Source of the DNA: [Phialemoniopsis] sp. UDSM-2020
Taxonomy: Eukaryota > Ascomycota > Sordariomycetes > Thyridiales > Thyridiaceae
Assembly (NCBI GenBank): GCA_018873225.1
Contig: JAEILZ010000003.1
Coordinates: 1,240,001-1,304,000, forward strand
DNA: 64,000 nt
Reading direction: 5' to 3'
Part shown: positions 1 through 11,994 of the stretch, piece by piece
How the letters are laid out: each line of letters begins with the position of its first letter
Position numbering within the stretch: position 1 is the stretch's first letter
Program-made: the position numbers and the translations under genes
Notes under the pieces: generated by a model
Databases searched by the model: none
Told to the model about the DNA's origin: nothing
The model's input: the letters and a program-made list of their open reading frames with translations, nothing else

Positions 1-977
1 TTGTTCGGTACTTGGTACGGGTGGTGTACGCCATACGCTAGTCAGGTTCCGGGACTCAGCGTTTTTGTCTTGCCAAGATGGAAGTGTCTTGCCCTCTGGC
101 TAGCCGTGACTATTCCAGTATGCGGCTGCTTGGTGTACGGCTATGGCAACGGCGCCAAGTGCCGGCTAGCTCGGATTCCCAAACCAGAGCGTCCAAGTCG
201 AAATCGCTGTGTTCTAGGTGCGAAATATTCGCTGCTTCACTTGTTGCAAAACACCCGAACATGGGATGCGAATAATCTTTTCGCCTCAAATTCGCAGGCT
301 GGAAGTGCGTGGGATACCATAAACTCCGCAATGTCTGTCCCACTCTCAGACCACGTTGCGTGGTCCATCCTGGATTACCTTATTCTACAATCGGGCTCTG
401 ATCTTCAATGCCACTTTCAAGTCATGCAATTATCTATTTTGTTGTCGCCAGTGCTCGGCGCCGTTTACCAAGCTGGACAAGCATGCCTCGAGCATGTCTC
501 AGCTATGTAACATCGGCAATAAACAGGAACACACACCATACAGAAAACGCGCCGCGTCGCCTATCTCAAGGGATGTCGAACGGCGGATGCTGGTATGCCG
601 GACCTGGCATGCACACTAGGGCCCTCCCAGGACGCCACGCGGGCGCGCTGGTCGTGGCCACGTTCAGGACACTAATTTTTGCCCCTTGCATGGAAGCCCT
701 TGATCACGATGCCAACGAACGGTGGCACTCCTTAGCCACTGGTGCTTCTATTCACCCGGGTTAGATACTATAGATATCTAACCACTTCCTGCCGGTGAGC
801 TCTTGCATGCTGTGTTTTTCCTTTTGCGACATTCACGAGCAATTGTGATCAGAATGCAGTCAGATTAGGCTCTACGCCTGGGCAGAAAGATGTCCTCGAA
901 TCATTGCTATTTATGCGCATACTATGCAATGCTATTAACTGTCAAAAAGTACTCTACCATACAGGAAAGGTGCAATT
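1..977. other. left-edge stretch without a supported gene
   Basis: A reading frame open at the left edge runs on the plus strand to 510 (about 169 codons). It has no recognisable domain, has fungal-unlike composition and overlaps other equally long frames. It could be the tail of a gene cut by the edge, but nothing supports that. The rest is the 3' flank of the pirin gene. Confidence 0.4.
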
Positions 978-1865
978 TTAAGCAGTGTCTAGGACGATGA
1001 CCTCTGCCTCGACAGACCCAATGCTTTCGACCAAGAGCTTGTCACCAGCATTTACAGAATCAACAAAGACGCCGTCTCCTTCATGCAGAACCGCATCGTC
1101 TCTGCCGTCCAGGCGAACGCTCGCCTTGCCACCTTTGGTCATGGGAAGGTGCACAAATACTTTTCTCTTGGTTGCCGCCGTGGCTTTCGCTCCAACCGTC
1201 CATTCAAAGGTGGTCTCGGGTGCAACGAGCCCGGCACCCATGGCAAAGTCTGCGTGGATGGGAATTGTATCGGGGATCACCGGTACAGCAGCTTTTTCAT
1301 CGGCCACCGTTGCATCGACGCCAGCCTTGAGAGGGCTCAAGATAGTGACGAAGGACTTCCGCTTCAGGTCCTCATCGAAGTGCTGCGTGTGATAGGTAGG
1401 CGGCAGTCCGCGCCGCCACGGGGTGACCCAGATTTGCAGAAAGTGCACTGTGTCTTTGGGGTGCTCGTTCATTTCGCTATGTGCAATACCTGTGCCTCCC
1501 GTGGTGAATTGCACGTCGCCGCGATGCATGCGGTAGAACTTGTCGCCCTGCCCAGTCTCATCGTCCTTGCGAACCATGGAGTCTCGGTGGGTCAGCTCGC
1601 CGGATAGGATGTAACTGAAGATCTCGTAGTCGCGGTGAGGGTGTGTGGGGAATCCCGACTGGGCCTTGACCCGGTCTTCGTTGAGCACACGAAGTGAACC
1701 AAACCCAGCGAAGTCTGGGTGATGCCAGCCCGCGAAGGGAAAAGAGTGATAGGTGTTGAGCCAGCCATGATCCGAGTGGCCCCGGGTTGACGACCGGTGG
1801 GGTGTGATTTTGGCGTGGTGGAGGAGTGTCTTGGACATGACGCTTCTGATGTTCGAACTGGCCAT
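978..1865 (-). CDS. pirin family protein
   Basis: This single-exon gene encodes 295 residues, the usual length for pirins. Pirins are bicupin proteins, usually binding Fe(II), with reported roles as nuclear cofactors or quercetin dioxygenase-like enzymes. The N-terminal cupin carries all four expected metal ligands: His75 and His77 in FPTHPHRDYE, and His129 and Glu131 in GIAHSEMNE. The second cupin is at about residues 175-290 and is less conserved, as is normal. The first ATG gives MASSNIRSVMSK; an internal start at Met10 is also possible because pirins often begin close to that point. No signal peptide or membrane segment is visible, so a cytosolic or nuclear location is inferred. The family call is firm; the substrate is not known. 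Confidence 0.93.
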   Translation of the reverse strand: MASSNIRSVMSKTLLHHAKITPHRSSTRGHSDHGWLNTYHSFPFAGWHHPDFAGFGSLRVLNEDRVKAQSGFPTHPHRDYEIFSYILSGELTHRDSMVRKDDETGQGDKFYRMHRGDVQFTTGGTGIAHSEMNEHPKDTVHFLQIWVTPWRRGLPPTYHTQHFDEDLKRKSFVTILSPLKAGVDATVADEKAAVPVIPDTIPIHADFAMGAGLVAPETTFEWTVGAKATAATKRKVFVHLPMTKGGKASVRLDGRDDAVLHEGDGVFVDSVNAGDKLLVESIGSVEAEVIVLDTA

Positions 1866-4800
1866 GTGCTTGTGTCTCCGGTTTTCGAGCTGAAGAAGGT
1901 TTGTGATGGAGATTATGGGGTGTGTTCTCGTTCACTTGTGTAAGTGCTGGTCTTGATGTGGATGTTGGATTTTGAGTGATCAATTAATTCTGGCCATGGC
2001 CTGAAGATGCAACTTTATACACATTGTTCGGTCTCCTCGATTACCGTTAAGAAGCTGCTACCTCCTTCGGCAATCTTTTCTTTCTCATTATTTTTCATGC
2101 TTGTATAAACATTGTATGAGCATGAACAAGATATATGGTAGTGTAAATGTCGTCAAGTGCTGACAAAGATGGTTGGTGTCAAGCAGTTCAATGACAGGCC
2201 GCTGACCAGAGCTTAGCTGATGCTGACAGCCCGGGTTGCTAACATCTGATAGGCCAATCTTGCCTGGCTTTAGTGGGTTGCAGGGTACGAAGGTACAAGA
2301 CGTGCGCTAGCTCATTCACTGAGCAGGCTTTCCAAAGATTTGCAGCTTTGTTTTATCAATTCCATTTCGAGCTCATAATATTATCTTCCACTACCAGTGC
2401 ATTATGAGAACTTGTCTTTTCAAGAATCTTCACCGGTTTGTATCAATCTGCCCAGACATTGTCTGGTTCGAGCGAGGTCCTCCTTCACTATGGTAAATGG
2501 TTGCTACCCGTCCAAGCTAGGGAAGATCGAGCAGGCTGTTCAGGCACAAGGGCTCAGATCGTTCTGCTTGACACGCCACTCTCCAGTCTCTTCTTCCACT
2601 TCTTGGAGGCGGAGACATCAGTCGGAGTAACTTTGTCAATCACTAAAGGCGAATTAACTTCTGCACCACAAGCTTACTCCATACGAAGAGCAAAGTACCT
2701 TGCACTCGTACCTAGCTAGCGGCGAACTCTGCACGAAGGTATCGACAATCTTGTCTCTGCCACGCTCGTCCTGGTCAGCCAATGGGAGCCGACCAGATGA
2801 GGAATGTATGGAGATAGTGCCGGCCGGCACCAGATGTGCGGCTGTTGACCGCACCTTTGGAATGGATGAGCATTCCAGCGCGAGGCTGGCCAGGGGCAAG
2901 TGGCGCTCCCTTTGCAACCCACGCATGGCAGAGGGGGATCCCCTCCTGGCTGCTCTCTGGGCCATCGAGCGCTCCCACGAATTATGGTTCCCATGGCTCT
3001 CTCCATCTCTCTCGAATTGACTGCTACTCCGTACAGATCTTCGGTCGGTCCACAAGATCGCACGAGTTTCTACATGTGGCTCCAAAGCGAGCAGGAGAAA
3101 AAACGGGGGAGAGATGCATGGCGAAACCTTATCCAACTTTCTCTTCCATCACTCACACCATATGGGCTCCGCCTGTCAAGATCTTAGGACGGACATCCAA
3201 CAAAGGAGCTTGCGGAGGCCGGCCACGATACCCGCTCCCCGTCGTCCTTGCACTCTTGGCGATCCAAGCTCCCCTTGTCTCTGTGCTAAGCAGCCGTCAC
3301 TCCAGCACCAAGCCGCGTCTGTGTGCTAACTGCTTCCACTCTGCCTATGTGTGTGTTGTGGAGAATAATAGACAGCACTTGCGCGATCGTGTCTCTGCTC
3401 GGCCAAAGCACCAAGTAGTTATTGTCTCACCCAGAACAGCCTCTCGAGAAATAGTTCTTCTTGAGGAAGCAAACGGTGCAAGTTTAGCCCACCGTTCAAT
3501 TTGGTGTGGCCCGGCACTCAGTGAAACCAACGCCCCGAACACCTCTAAGAACGCCTGACTCTGAACTGCCCCGAAGGGAATGTCTCGCAGCGCCAAAGGA
3601 GGAAATTGCATACACTGTAGGAATGGGACGGTGACCGTTGCCACAGTTGTCTCTGATCCAGTCTATTTTTGTTTGCTCTCCTCCCACCCTCCCCCCTTTG
3701 TTAGCCCGCCGCGCGCGGATAGAGGGCGTTACTTGTTCCTGAACAGTGAATGCTACGATCGGCTGGAGGTGCCTCGAGTCATGAAAGCTTTTTGAGCTCG
3801 AAACGGGGGATCTTTCTTGTCTCTCCTGTTCGGTCCTTATCTAGATATTGAGTTTTGTGTTTCTGAATATGGCCTATGGGCTTTAATGTCACAACGATGA
3901 GGGCTTGGATAGATCGGTAGCTGTTTCGCAGCGGATTGGTCGGGAGGGTGGCCCAGACGGACTTGATCCCGGTCTAACCGGAGCTCGACGCTCCTCATGA
4001 GCCGGAGTGCATGTATTGCCATTAATTGCGCACTGAAACTCGATACTATGAAAGCACTTTCGTGCATTCTGATCACCGTGCAGCGTTCTGATTCGCCGGT
4101 TCTTGTCTGTGCGTGTGTGAAGTGCATCATAAGTCACCGGCAATGGCCAGTGACCATTGGTGATATCTTCATCTTGGCGACAACACTTTAAAACCTCAGT
4201 GCATCTCTAATTATAAAGAGGATAATGAAATATAACTATGTATTTTTATGAAAATTACTCCGCGGTACCAATTACCGCGTCCCTTGATAAATATTGTCGA
4301 AAATGTGTCCTCCGTGATGCGGCTGCTCGTACGGGGCCACATCAGATATATCAAATAAAATGCTCTCTCGCAAGGCAAGCGCCTCAACTAAAGGAAATTA
4401 TGTGACTTTGTATGGTACTCGTTGCCGATTTATCGTGTACTTGGGTCATAGGCACTGTGCGAGTGCTGTTCTTTTGTTGTTTGTCATATTGCATTTCCGT
4501 TGTCAGGATTAATATCAAATTCATGTTTTCAAATAACGTGCACTCCGTAAAATAGCAAAAAATCCATAATCGCACCACCACGACTCCAAGACACTCAAAA
4601 GCCATATCAGAGGATATAAAAAAACCAGGAGATAAAGATGGTTTACTTTTTGGCTTGCCAAAACATAATGATGTAGCTCATAGATAGCGATATACGAAAG
4701 AGCCTACCCACAACCTCTGTGTTGCATGTGGGAATCTTCCGGCGTCGATATGGGGCCATGTTTCCCAGAGCTGGATGCACATTAGACTGCATCCGAAGCT

Positions 4801-5439
4801 ACATAGACCCGCAGAGAACTCTCATCTTGGCGTTCCTAGGCGACTCATGCTCATCTGTGTCGGCCGGTCAGGGGCCAGACGCGCAGCTCAGCACCTGACA
4901 GTGGAAGATCAGAGGGGAAACAAACAGTACAAGTCGCTGTAGACGAGACATCGGTACTCAACAAGACTACCATGGGTACCGCCTATCAATACAAAGGCGG
5001 AAGAAGCAAAGTCGACTCAAGCTTTCTGAGGCTGGACATCAGAAGGCGACTTGATTAAGAGCTTGTAGTGACTTCGCAAGCTTCGACATCACGTATCACC
5101 AATGTAGAAGACAAACATAAGACTTGAAAATTTCTTTTTAAATTCTGTAGGAAATATAAATGTTGAGATTGAGCGCCTTGGTCATCATTTGACGTCAGGA
5201 GACCAGACCAACATCCGGCATACACAGGCGTGGTAAGAGTGCCCAGTATTTACAACGAAACCAGACAGGCTTTCCAGCCCATACGGCGATAAAATGCAGA
5301 AATCCAGTATCTCTGCTCCATAACACCAGACCATGCGTGATGCAAAAGGGGACATTTGTCCGGACCCTATGGCGCGAAAGGTCGCAGAACCAAGACCAAA
5401 GACCTATAACGATAGCGTAACTCCAGAGCAAGATGCGAA
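1866..5439. other. 3.6-kb gene-poor spacer
   Basis: No gene is supported here. The longest frame (2836-3558, plus, 240 codons) is crowded by overlapping frames on both strands and has no domain or splice structure. Roughly 4190-4720 is conspicuously AT-rich compared with the neighbouring genes and contains one small perfect hairpin (listed separately). The segment near 1866-2050 is the likely promoter and 5' UTR of the pirin gene. Confidence 0.5.
4261..4279. repeat. 7-bp perfect inverted repeat (hairpin)
   Basis: CGCGGTA at 4261-4267 is the exact reverse complement of TACCGCG at 4273-4279, with the 5-base loop CCAAT between them. It stands out as a GC-rich palindrome inside an AT-rich stretch. 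No function is claimed. Confidence 0.45.
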
Positions 5440-6756
5440 CTACACGGTGCCGTAGGTCTCTGCATTCTCAGCGGGGGGCTTCGGCGGTTTGGTGGTCGAG
5501 TATAATCTGAACTGGAAGAAGATGACCAGGTCTTCGACGATAGTTCCCAGCGAGCCGAGGAGCCATGGCAGGGCGGTTAGGAGGTAATCACCACTCTGAT
5601 CGTAGGCGACCAGACTGGCGCCGTACGTGAGATTGCCAGTCAACGACAGCAGGAAGAAAAGCAAGGCAAGACCTATCGGCTTCTTGTTAGTTGTCTCGTC
5701 CTCGCTCGGTATGGGGACAAATTCTCACCTTCGCAAGACTTTTCACGATAATTCTTGATAATCTGCGGGATCCTCGCACACAGATAACACGCGGCACTGA
5801 AATATCCCAATGCGAGGCCGATAATCTCCAACGCGGTCTGTGACTCGGGGATCTGCGGGTCCGGGACTTCGGGTGCGCCCTCCCAGGCGCCCATGTGGTA
5901 CGAGGCGTAGTATCCCGCAGCGCCGACAACCCACACAGCTACAAGGCTGACGGTGTTGTGCAACCAGGGATTGCTGTCGGGCGTGTCGTCCTCGCCCGTG
6001 ACGATGCGGGTCAGCGGGTCCAGGTTAGACTCGGAACGGCGTGTGGAATGCCGGCGGTGGGAGCCGGGCAGGCCGAGACTGGAGCTCCGGCGTCGCCGGA
6101 GGAGCGGCTCGTCCTCCACATCGTCGTCGTCGTCGACTGCGCCTCCATCCGTAGTGGCACCGTTCTGCCGACGGTGCTGCGATCGGTGCCTGCGTGCTCT
6201 TCGGGCGTTCTTGGCGTTATAGTAGAGGCTCTGGAGAATCAAGACGAGGTCGGCAAAGCAGAAGTAGCAGGCAAGAGCGATTGCTGTAGGAGCCAGATGA
6301 GTGCAGAGGGCGCCTATGAGCATCTATGTTAGCATCGCGAGTGATGGGGTAAAACCTTGGAAGGTTCAAGCTCCGCATAAATGGAGTATTATGGAGGATT
6401 CACACGCCAATCTTGCAGCATTATCCATGTGGCGTGGAAGCACGGAGGAAGGGTTGCAGCAGGGAAACACCTACCGGCCAAGTTCGCTATATCGCCAACC
6501 ATCCAGACGAAGAGAAAAGCCATTGACAGCCCATCGGCGCTCTGCGACTTGTAGTTTGTGATGAGTTGCGGTAGCTACCAAGCCGGTCAGCTACGTTCCC
6601 TTCACGGAGTCCAAAATACGGAAGGGGTCACCCTACCAAGAGACATATCCACGATGTCAAGCTTATGCTCCCAAATATGCCAGACAATGCCTCGTTGACG
6701 GGCGGCGAAGCCAGCCCCGCCAGTCGGATGACCGACAAAGACAGAGCTGTGGCCAT
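5440..6756 (-). CDS. PQ-loop vacuolar amino-acid transporter (Ypq/Rtc2-like)
   Basis: The spliced gene has four exons on the minus strand: 6756-6637, 6574-6475, 6313-5729 and 5672-5440, giving 345 residues with all phases consistent. The two diagnostic PQ motifs are present: LLLPQLITNY (Pro42-Gln43, formed across the first intron) and ARIPQIIKNY (Pro256-Gln257). Seven hydrophobic segments are expected, split by a long hydrophilic loop (about residues 105-180) rich in Arg, Ser and Asp. Family members in yeast (Ypq1-3, Rtc2) sit in the vacuole membrane, export cationic amino acids and resemble lysosomal PQLC2. The C-terminal half ends with the conserved SCEGLALLFFLLSL block, also created by splicing. 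The chosen start gives a short N-terminus; an in-frame ATG at 6876 would add 40 residues without family support. The exact substrate is inferred. Confidence 0.9.
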
Positions 6757-7830
6757 GCTGCGAGGCCGGATTTCGTGAGAGTTAATAGAAGATTGGGGTT
6801 GGTAATTGATCCCTATAGCGTTCTGGTCTTGATATTTATCCAATTGGTGGTTCTCGTTGTCCTCGACGGGAGTCACAGGTCACCTGGATTGAGGAGAAGG
6901 CGGGGATGGTGGTGTCGCGGTAAGAGTCAGCTGCTTCATTGGTGATGCAGGTTTTCTTATCTCCAGATAAGGTCCCTTGTAAGTTGTGGGGCAGTGACGG
7001 AATTGGCGTGTGGTTTCAGTGGTTCTGCTTTCAAGAGTGTACAACTTTCGTCTGTAATTATCTCGCATTTTCTCGACATTCAGAGGACCAATTCACAGGG
7101 TTGACCGGTACGTACGACACACTGGGCAGCTGTCATACTAGAGAGCTCTGTCTGCAGCAGCGCCACCGTTGCACCGAGACATGCAGCTATCGAGAGAGCT
7201 ACGCTGGCCTTGTACCTCCAAAGCTGAGAGCTTGCCGATGATCCACCCGCTGAGGAACCATGGTTGGACTCCAAGCTCAAGATAGTCAAGCGCCAACTCG
7301 AACGTGTTGCAGGTCCCGTCGCGTAGTCTATCGCGCCAACCGCGAATCACAGAAGTGCTATTTACAAGTGGTAGCCAATCGAGCGACCAGCAGACCATGA
7401 TCTACTCAATGCGACAGATGCGCGCGGGAGAATCCGATTCATTGGCTCCGAATTTTCTGTCGATTTAACCATCTTAGACACCCATAAACAATCCTGCTGG
7501 TCAGTGCTGGCAAGGCTGGCGGTGTGTGTTGTCACATGTGGACAGGCCTGCTGACTACCAATAGGCTGCAAGGGTCACCTGGGTTCCTCTGACAACAAAT
7601 AACTACAAGGGGATCATTGTCGTGACCCGATAATCAGGCCGCCCACGGTGCCTAAGAGACAATTCTTGTCTGAATTGAGATAGTCGGTTTATTTGATTTC
7701 TTTGCCTTTTGAATCGATCTGGAACCGGTACTTTTTAGAAGCTGTATCTGATCATTTCACGATATTTGTGTTGTTGAATTGGGTGCGGGACCTGAATCTC
7801 AAAGACAGTTATATTCGATCCAAGTCAGCA
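6757..7830. other. intergenic, shared 5' flank
   Basis: This is the divergent promoter region between the PQ-loop gene (-) and the S1/P1 nuclease gene (+). A minus-strand frame at 7138-7398 and another at 7080-7289 (with a hydrophobic stretch) have plausible-looking splice signals but no family resemblance, and are not called. Confidence 0.45.
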
Positions 7831-8886
7831 ATGAGGTTATCAAACGCCCTCATTTTGGGCAGCGCTGCCTTGCCGGGGGCAGTGGCATGGGGAAGTATGT
7901 CACCAGTCTAAGGCCCCTCAAATCACACAATAGCTATGAGCGCAGGACATCGTGCTGAGACATCGCAATTAGGTCTGGGCCACATCACCGTCGCCTACAT
8001 AGCCAGCAGCTTCGTCGCGCCGCGGACCGAGACCTACCTGCAGGGCCTCCTCCGCAATGACACGGGCGACTACCTCGCCAACATCGCCACCTGGGCCGAC
8101 TCGGTGCGCTACACCAAATGGGGCCGCTTCAGCGGCATCTTCCACTTCATCGACGCCAAGGACGACCCGCCGGCGAGCTGCGGCGTCGACCTCGACCGCG
8201 ACTGCAAGGCCAACGGCTGCGTCGTGACCGCCATCCAGAACTACACGCGGCGCGCCATGGACACGGCCTCGCTGCCCGCCTGGGAGCGCGCCCAGGCCGC
8301 CAAGTTTGTCGTGCACTTTCTCGGCGACATCCACCAGCCGCTGCACACCGAGGACGTGGCGCGCGGCGGCAACGGCATCCACGTGCTCTTCGACGGCCGC
8401 GAGTGGAACCTGCACCACGTCTGGGACAGCAGCATCGCCGAGAAGATGGTCGGGTCGCGCCGCCGCCGGATCTACGAGGACGCCCTGCGCTGGTCGACCG
8501 AGCTGGCGGGCCAGATCCGGACGGGCAAGTATGCGGCCGAGAGCAAGGCGTGGCTCGACGGCATGGACTTTGAGGATCCGATTGCGAGCGCGCTGGTCTG
8601 GGCGAATGAGTGCAATGCCTATGTGTGCTCACACGGTAAGATGGAACCCCCGTGTCCTCTTTGTGAAATGTTTGGGAAGGTTCCTTGGACTAAGCTGACT
8701 TGTGTGTGATCAGTGTTCCCCGAGGGCCCGAAAGAGATCGCAGGCCAGGAGCTGGGAGGTGACTACTACGAGAAGGCGGCGCCGGTGATAGAGTTGCAAG
8801 TCGCTAGGGCTGGCTTCCGACTGGCGGCGTGGCTGGATCTAATGGTCGCAGGCATCGACGCCACCGAGACCATCGACGAGTTGTAA
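7831..8886 (+). CDS. secreted S1/P1-type nuclease
   Basis: Three exons (7831-7894, 7973-8635, 8714-8886) encode 299 residues, a normal length for the family. These are zinc-dependent extracellular enzymes that cut single-stranded DNA and RNA and remove 3' phosphates. The signal peptide (MRLSNALILGSAALPGAVA) is followed by W-G-S-L-G-H, created by the first splice. That supplies the Trp1 and His6 zinc ligands exactly where mature S1/P1 enzymes start. Other signatures follow in order: WADSVRY, FHFIDA, HFLGDIHQPLH, GGNGIHV and NLHHVWD. Four conserved cysteines are visible (SCGVDLDRDC and NECNAYVC). The chosen start is the only ATG that yields this signal peptide. The gene has very high GC at third positions compared with its flanks, which is typical of well-expressed fungal genes. 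Likely used for nutrient scavenging outside the cell. Confidence 0.95.
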
Positions 8887-11800
8887 CTAGGTAGTGGTCG
8901 CCCGGCTGGTCGGGAAGCCTTGCGGGAATGGCCGCCGCTTTGCATGCTTCGGACCTTCAAAGAAGGCCGAAGGAAGCTCTTGGGTTACGCTGAAGGATTC
9001 CATGATGCTTGTATATCAAATCAAAGGGGATCCCACGAGGTTCGGTTACCGGCTAGATGAAGCCAGGGGGAATATCATCGCGGTTGTCTTGGCGTTTTCA
9101 TCTCATGTTCCAGCGGTGTGGCCAGCCTTGGCCCCCGTACTAGTCCATCATCGTGATCTGGCTCCTACGTACAAACAATGGTTACCTGCACTTGCCTGTT
9201 ACAGAGTAGGAAAAAGTTCTTGGGAAAGGCAGGCTCTGCATCCCTCGCTCGACTACGGAGAATTCTTGAGACAATGGATAGGCATATGGAAATTGGGTAA
9301 GCATACAAGCGAGCAACGCCACTAGCATCCCCCGGTCGTGGTCAGGGCTTGCCGATGCTGCCGGGTTACGGTGCAGTCCTTTCTGTCTGGCTTCGACTAG
9401 CAGGGCAACCGCCTCCGCACATCAGTGTTTCAAAAACTGGAGGGAAAGGAAGCACGCCTCTGCACGCTCACGATCGGGAAGCTCGCGTCCTGACTGAAGG
9501 AGTCCAGCCTTGTGGGAGGCACGTGAGGCCCGGGATGTTAATTACTTGTTGGTCACGGCGTTGTTTCCAAAACACCACGGGGGAGGGCTGCTACGTTTCA
9601 CCAGCAAGACTTGGCACAAGCGCAAAACAGGCCATGTTGATGTCATTTTCCTAGGTCCTAGCAGGCCCAGGAAAAATTATCAAGACCTCAGAGATAGTGG
9701 CTCTCTGTACTCCGGTTTTTGGAGTATGCTTAATCATGTTGCCGACTGTGCCGTGGCGTCGAGCATGTTATGCACTTTTAAGTGGAATAATCATTGATGT
9801 AAGTGACATAACGGTATCGAGCGCTAATGCTGGCAATGTTGCTCGCCTGATCTCACCGCTCCAGCCACAGTGAGTTTCCTTAGTATCGTCAATCATATAT
9901 TAGGGCATATAGCTGTTGACCAGCGTGTGATCACTCGAAAGGATTACTCTTTTTCAACTATGCATGGCTCACGATGCTTTGTCCAGGAGTAGGTAGCCAA
10001 CCGTGGGACTAACAACGAAAAAAGCACAGGGTTGTGATGGCTAAGCTTAAAGGGGGAAAGGCGCTAGCGGGCTCTCCCTTGGCGGGGAGGAGCAGCCCCT
10101 AACACCCCTAAAGCCCGTCATCTCAAGCCTCAAACACGAGACAAGGGTGGAAATTGAAGGGGCCACACCTTTGAATCCTCCATCTTGGAGGTTCCGGCCT
10201 GTTGGAGACATTGCAATTGGTAATGACAAACCTAGACCGCCGACTAATGCAACAGATTGCTGACTTCTGGATCTCGGATGCCAGAAAGCCGGGAAAGCAG
10301 GACTAATCCACCGTCTCGGTGCTTGTGCAGGCCAGTATGTGCACTGAGAATTCGATTATCGTTGACATGGAATTTGGTGGTGGTGAGTGCTTGCCAATTT
10401 TTTGGAGGCTTCGCTCTTTCACTTTATGCCATTGCAAAGGCACTGCCTCTTGGAATTTCCTCAAACTTCGTTTTCCTGGTAGAAGGAACGCTTGATGATC
10501 TGCTGTGCAAAGCGATAATCTCCTGTGAATCCTCGAAAATCATTGAGCCGTGTCTTTTACGTGAAGGAAACAGCGTCTGGTTTAAACGACGACAAGATCA
10601 CCACAGGGTTGAGCGCATCAGATTTAGGCGCCCTGTAGCACTACCTCGAGCGTCCATTACACGGTACTTGTTTGCCTCAGTGCTGAGGTAACGGTATCGC
10701 ATTGCAAAGGGGCCTATTGAGGGTTGGAGAGTTGAGAGGTAGCACTGGAGGAGGGATCCTTTGGTTGGCCCTGCGACGCGAACAGACCGGCCGCGCTTAA
10801 GGGGGTTCGAGGTTTGAGGCTCGTCCTGCTTCATCGTCGCCTGGGGTCGAAACCCGCCTCGCCAGAGACCCCGGCCGCTCCTCGCTGCTATTGGCTAATC
10901 TTCAGACGGGCAGGGAAGGGCAGGGATATGACAGGGGGTTTCGGCGGGACCCGCCCCCGAACCTCTGACATTTCAAGCCGCATCAACGTCCAGCCAGTCC
11001 TTCAGCCTGAACAACCAGCCCGATTTGGGACCCCGAGCTCTCAGGGATTTCTTGTCTCTTTGTTGGGTCTTTCTCTCTCTATCACTGCTGCTTGGCCCTT
11101 GTCACAAGGCCTGCGACATGTCTGTTGCACTTGGTCCCCAGTACTTCGTCCAGGAACCTCTGCTCTCTACAGATCGACATAGCTCGTCAATCTTCTAACC
11201 CCGTAGCCTGGGTGTGGACGCTCATCGTGTTCGCCATCCCTCCTGCACCGCATCACAGATCCCGCCCTTCTCGCTCAACCCTGGTCAGTCTCCCCTTAGG
11301 GCGGCTTTCGGCACCCTCGTTTGTATGTATCTTGGCACATTCTGAAAGTAGCTAAGGTGGGTAAACCTGGACGACATGGGTCACCCTCTCCCCCCATGCA
11401 ACTGCAGCCGGGGTCTGCACACAGCTGTTACGTTCTACACGATGCTTCTCTCGCTTTCTGAGCTCCAGCAGTACTTCATCTCCCTGCATCACGTTTGGGC
11501 GCCGTGGGGACAAGGTCTTGCTTCCCCCACCACCCATGTCGCTTCCTCCTGGCGAGATCCTCCTGTCATGGACCCTCGCCATGCATCCGACCTGGTCGCC
11601 AAAAGCTTGGCGCTCCGGGGCCTGGTCGAAACGACGGCCGGTCCTGCCATTCTGTATAAGTACTCCGAGGTCTTGGCTCCGTCTATTTCATCTCTTCCCT
11701 CTCCTCCAGTTTCTGATTCTCAAGCAAGCTTCTTCATTCCTTTCTATTCCGTTTCCGTTTGCTGCGCTGGATGTGTCTCATTCGTTCGTTCTCTTCAAGA

Positions 11801-11994
11801 AAGGCTATTGCATAGTGTTTCTTCTTTTTTGACCTTCGATCCAAACCAAGTGGCTGTGACCATTCCTTTCTACGTATCACGATAACGGTCTGGAACCAAC
11901 TTATCGATTCGATTCTCGCGTGTATACATATTGCACCTACTTCAGAAATCGACTCCGACAACTACAGGACGATTCTTCCTAAACACCAGTCAAG
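8887..11994. other. 3.1-kb spacer upstream of the Gly/Asn-rich secreted protein gene
   Basis: No gene is supported. Frames of 100-145 codons occur on both strands and overlap each other. The last 350 bases look like a promoter and leader: a TATA-like box at 11655 followed by a pyrimidine-rich, CTTC-rich tract, as seen before strongly expressed fungal genes. Confidence 0.5.
11655..11660 (+). promoter_or_regulatory. TATA-like box
   Basis: TATAAG in the context CTGTATAAGTACTCC lies about 340 bases before the ATG at 11995. A long C/T-rich leader (about 11690-11760) follows it. It probably drives the secreted repeat protein gene; this is inference from position and sequence only. Confidence 0.45.

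Noticed and set aside
2836..3558. 240-codon plus-strand frame in the left spacer
   Set aside because: No domain or signal peptide, and heavily overlapped by other frames.
7080..7398. Possible small minus-strand gene with a hydrophobic stretch
   Set aside because: Splice signals can be drawn, but no family resemblance supports it and it lies in the promoter region of two real genes.
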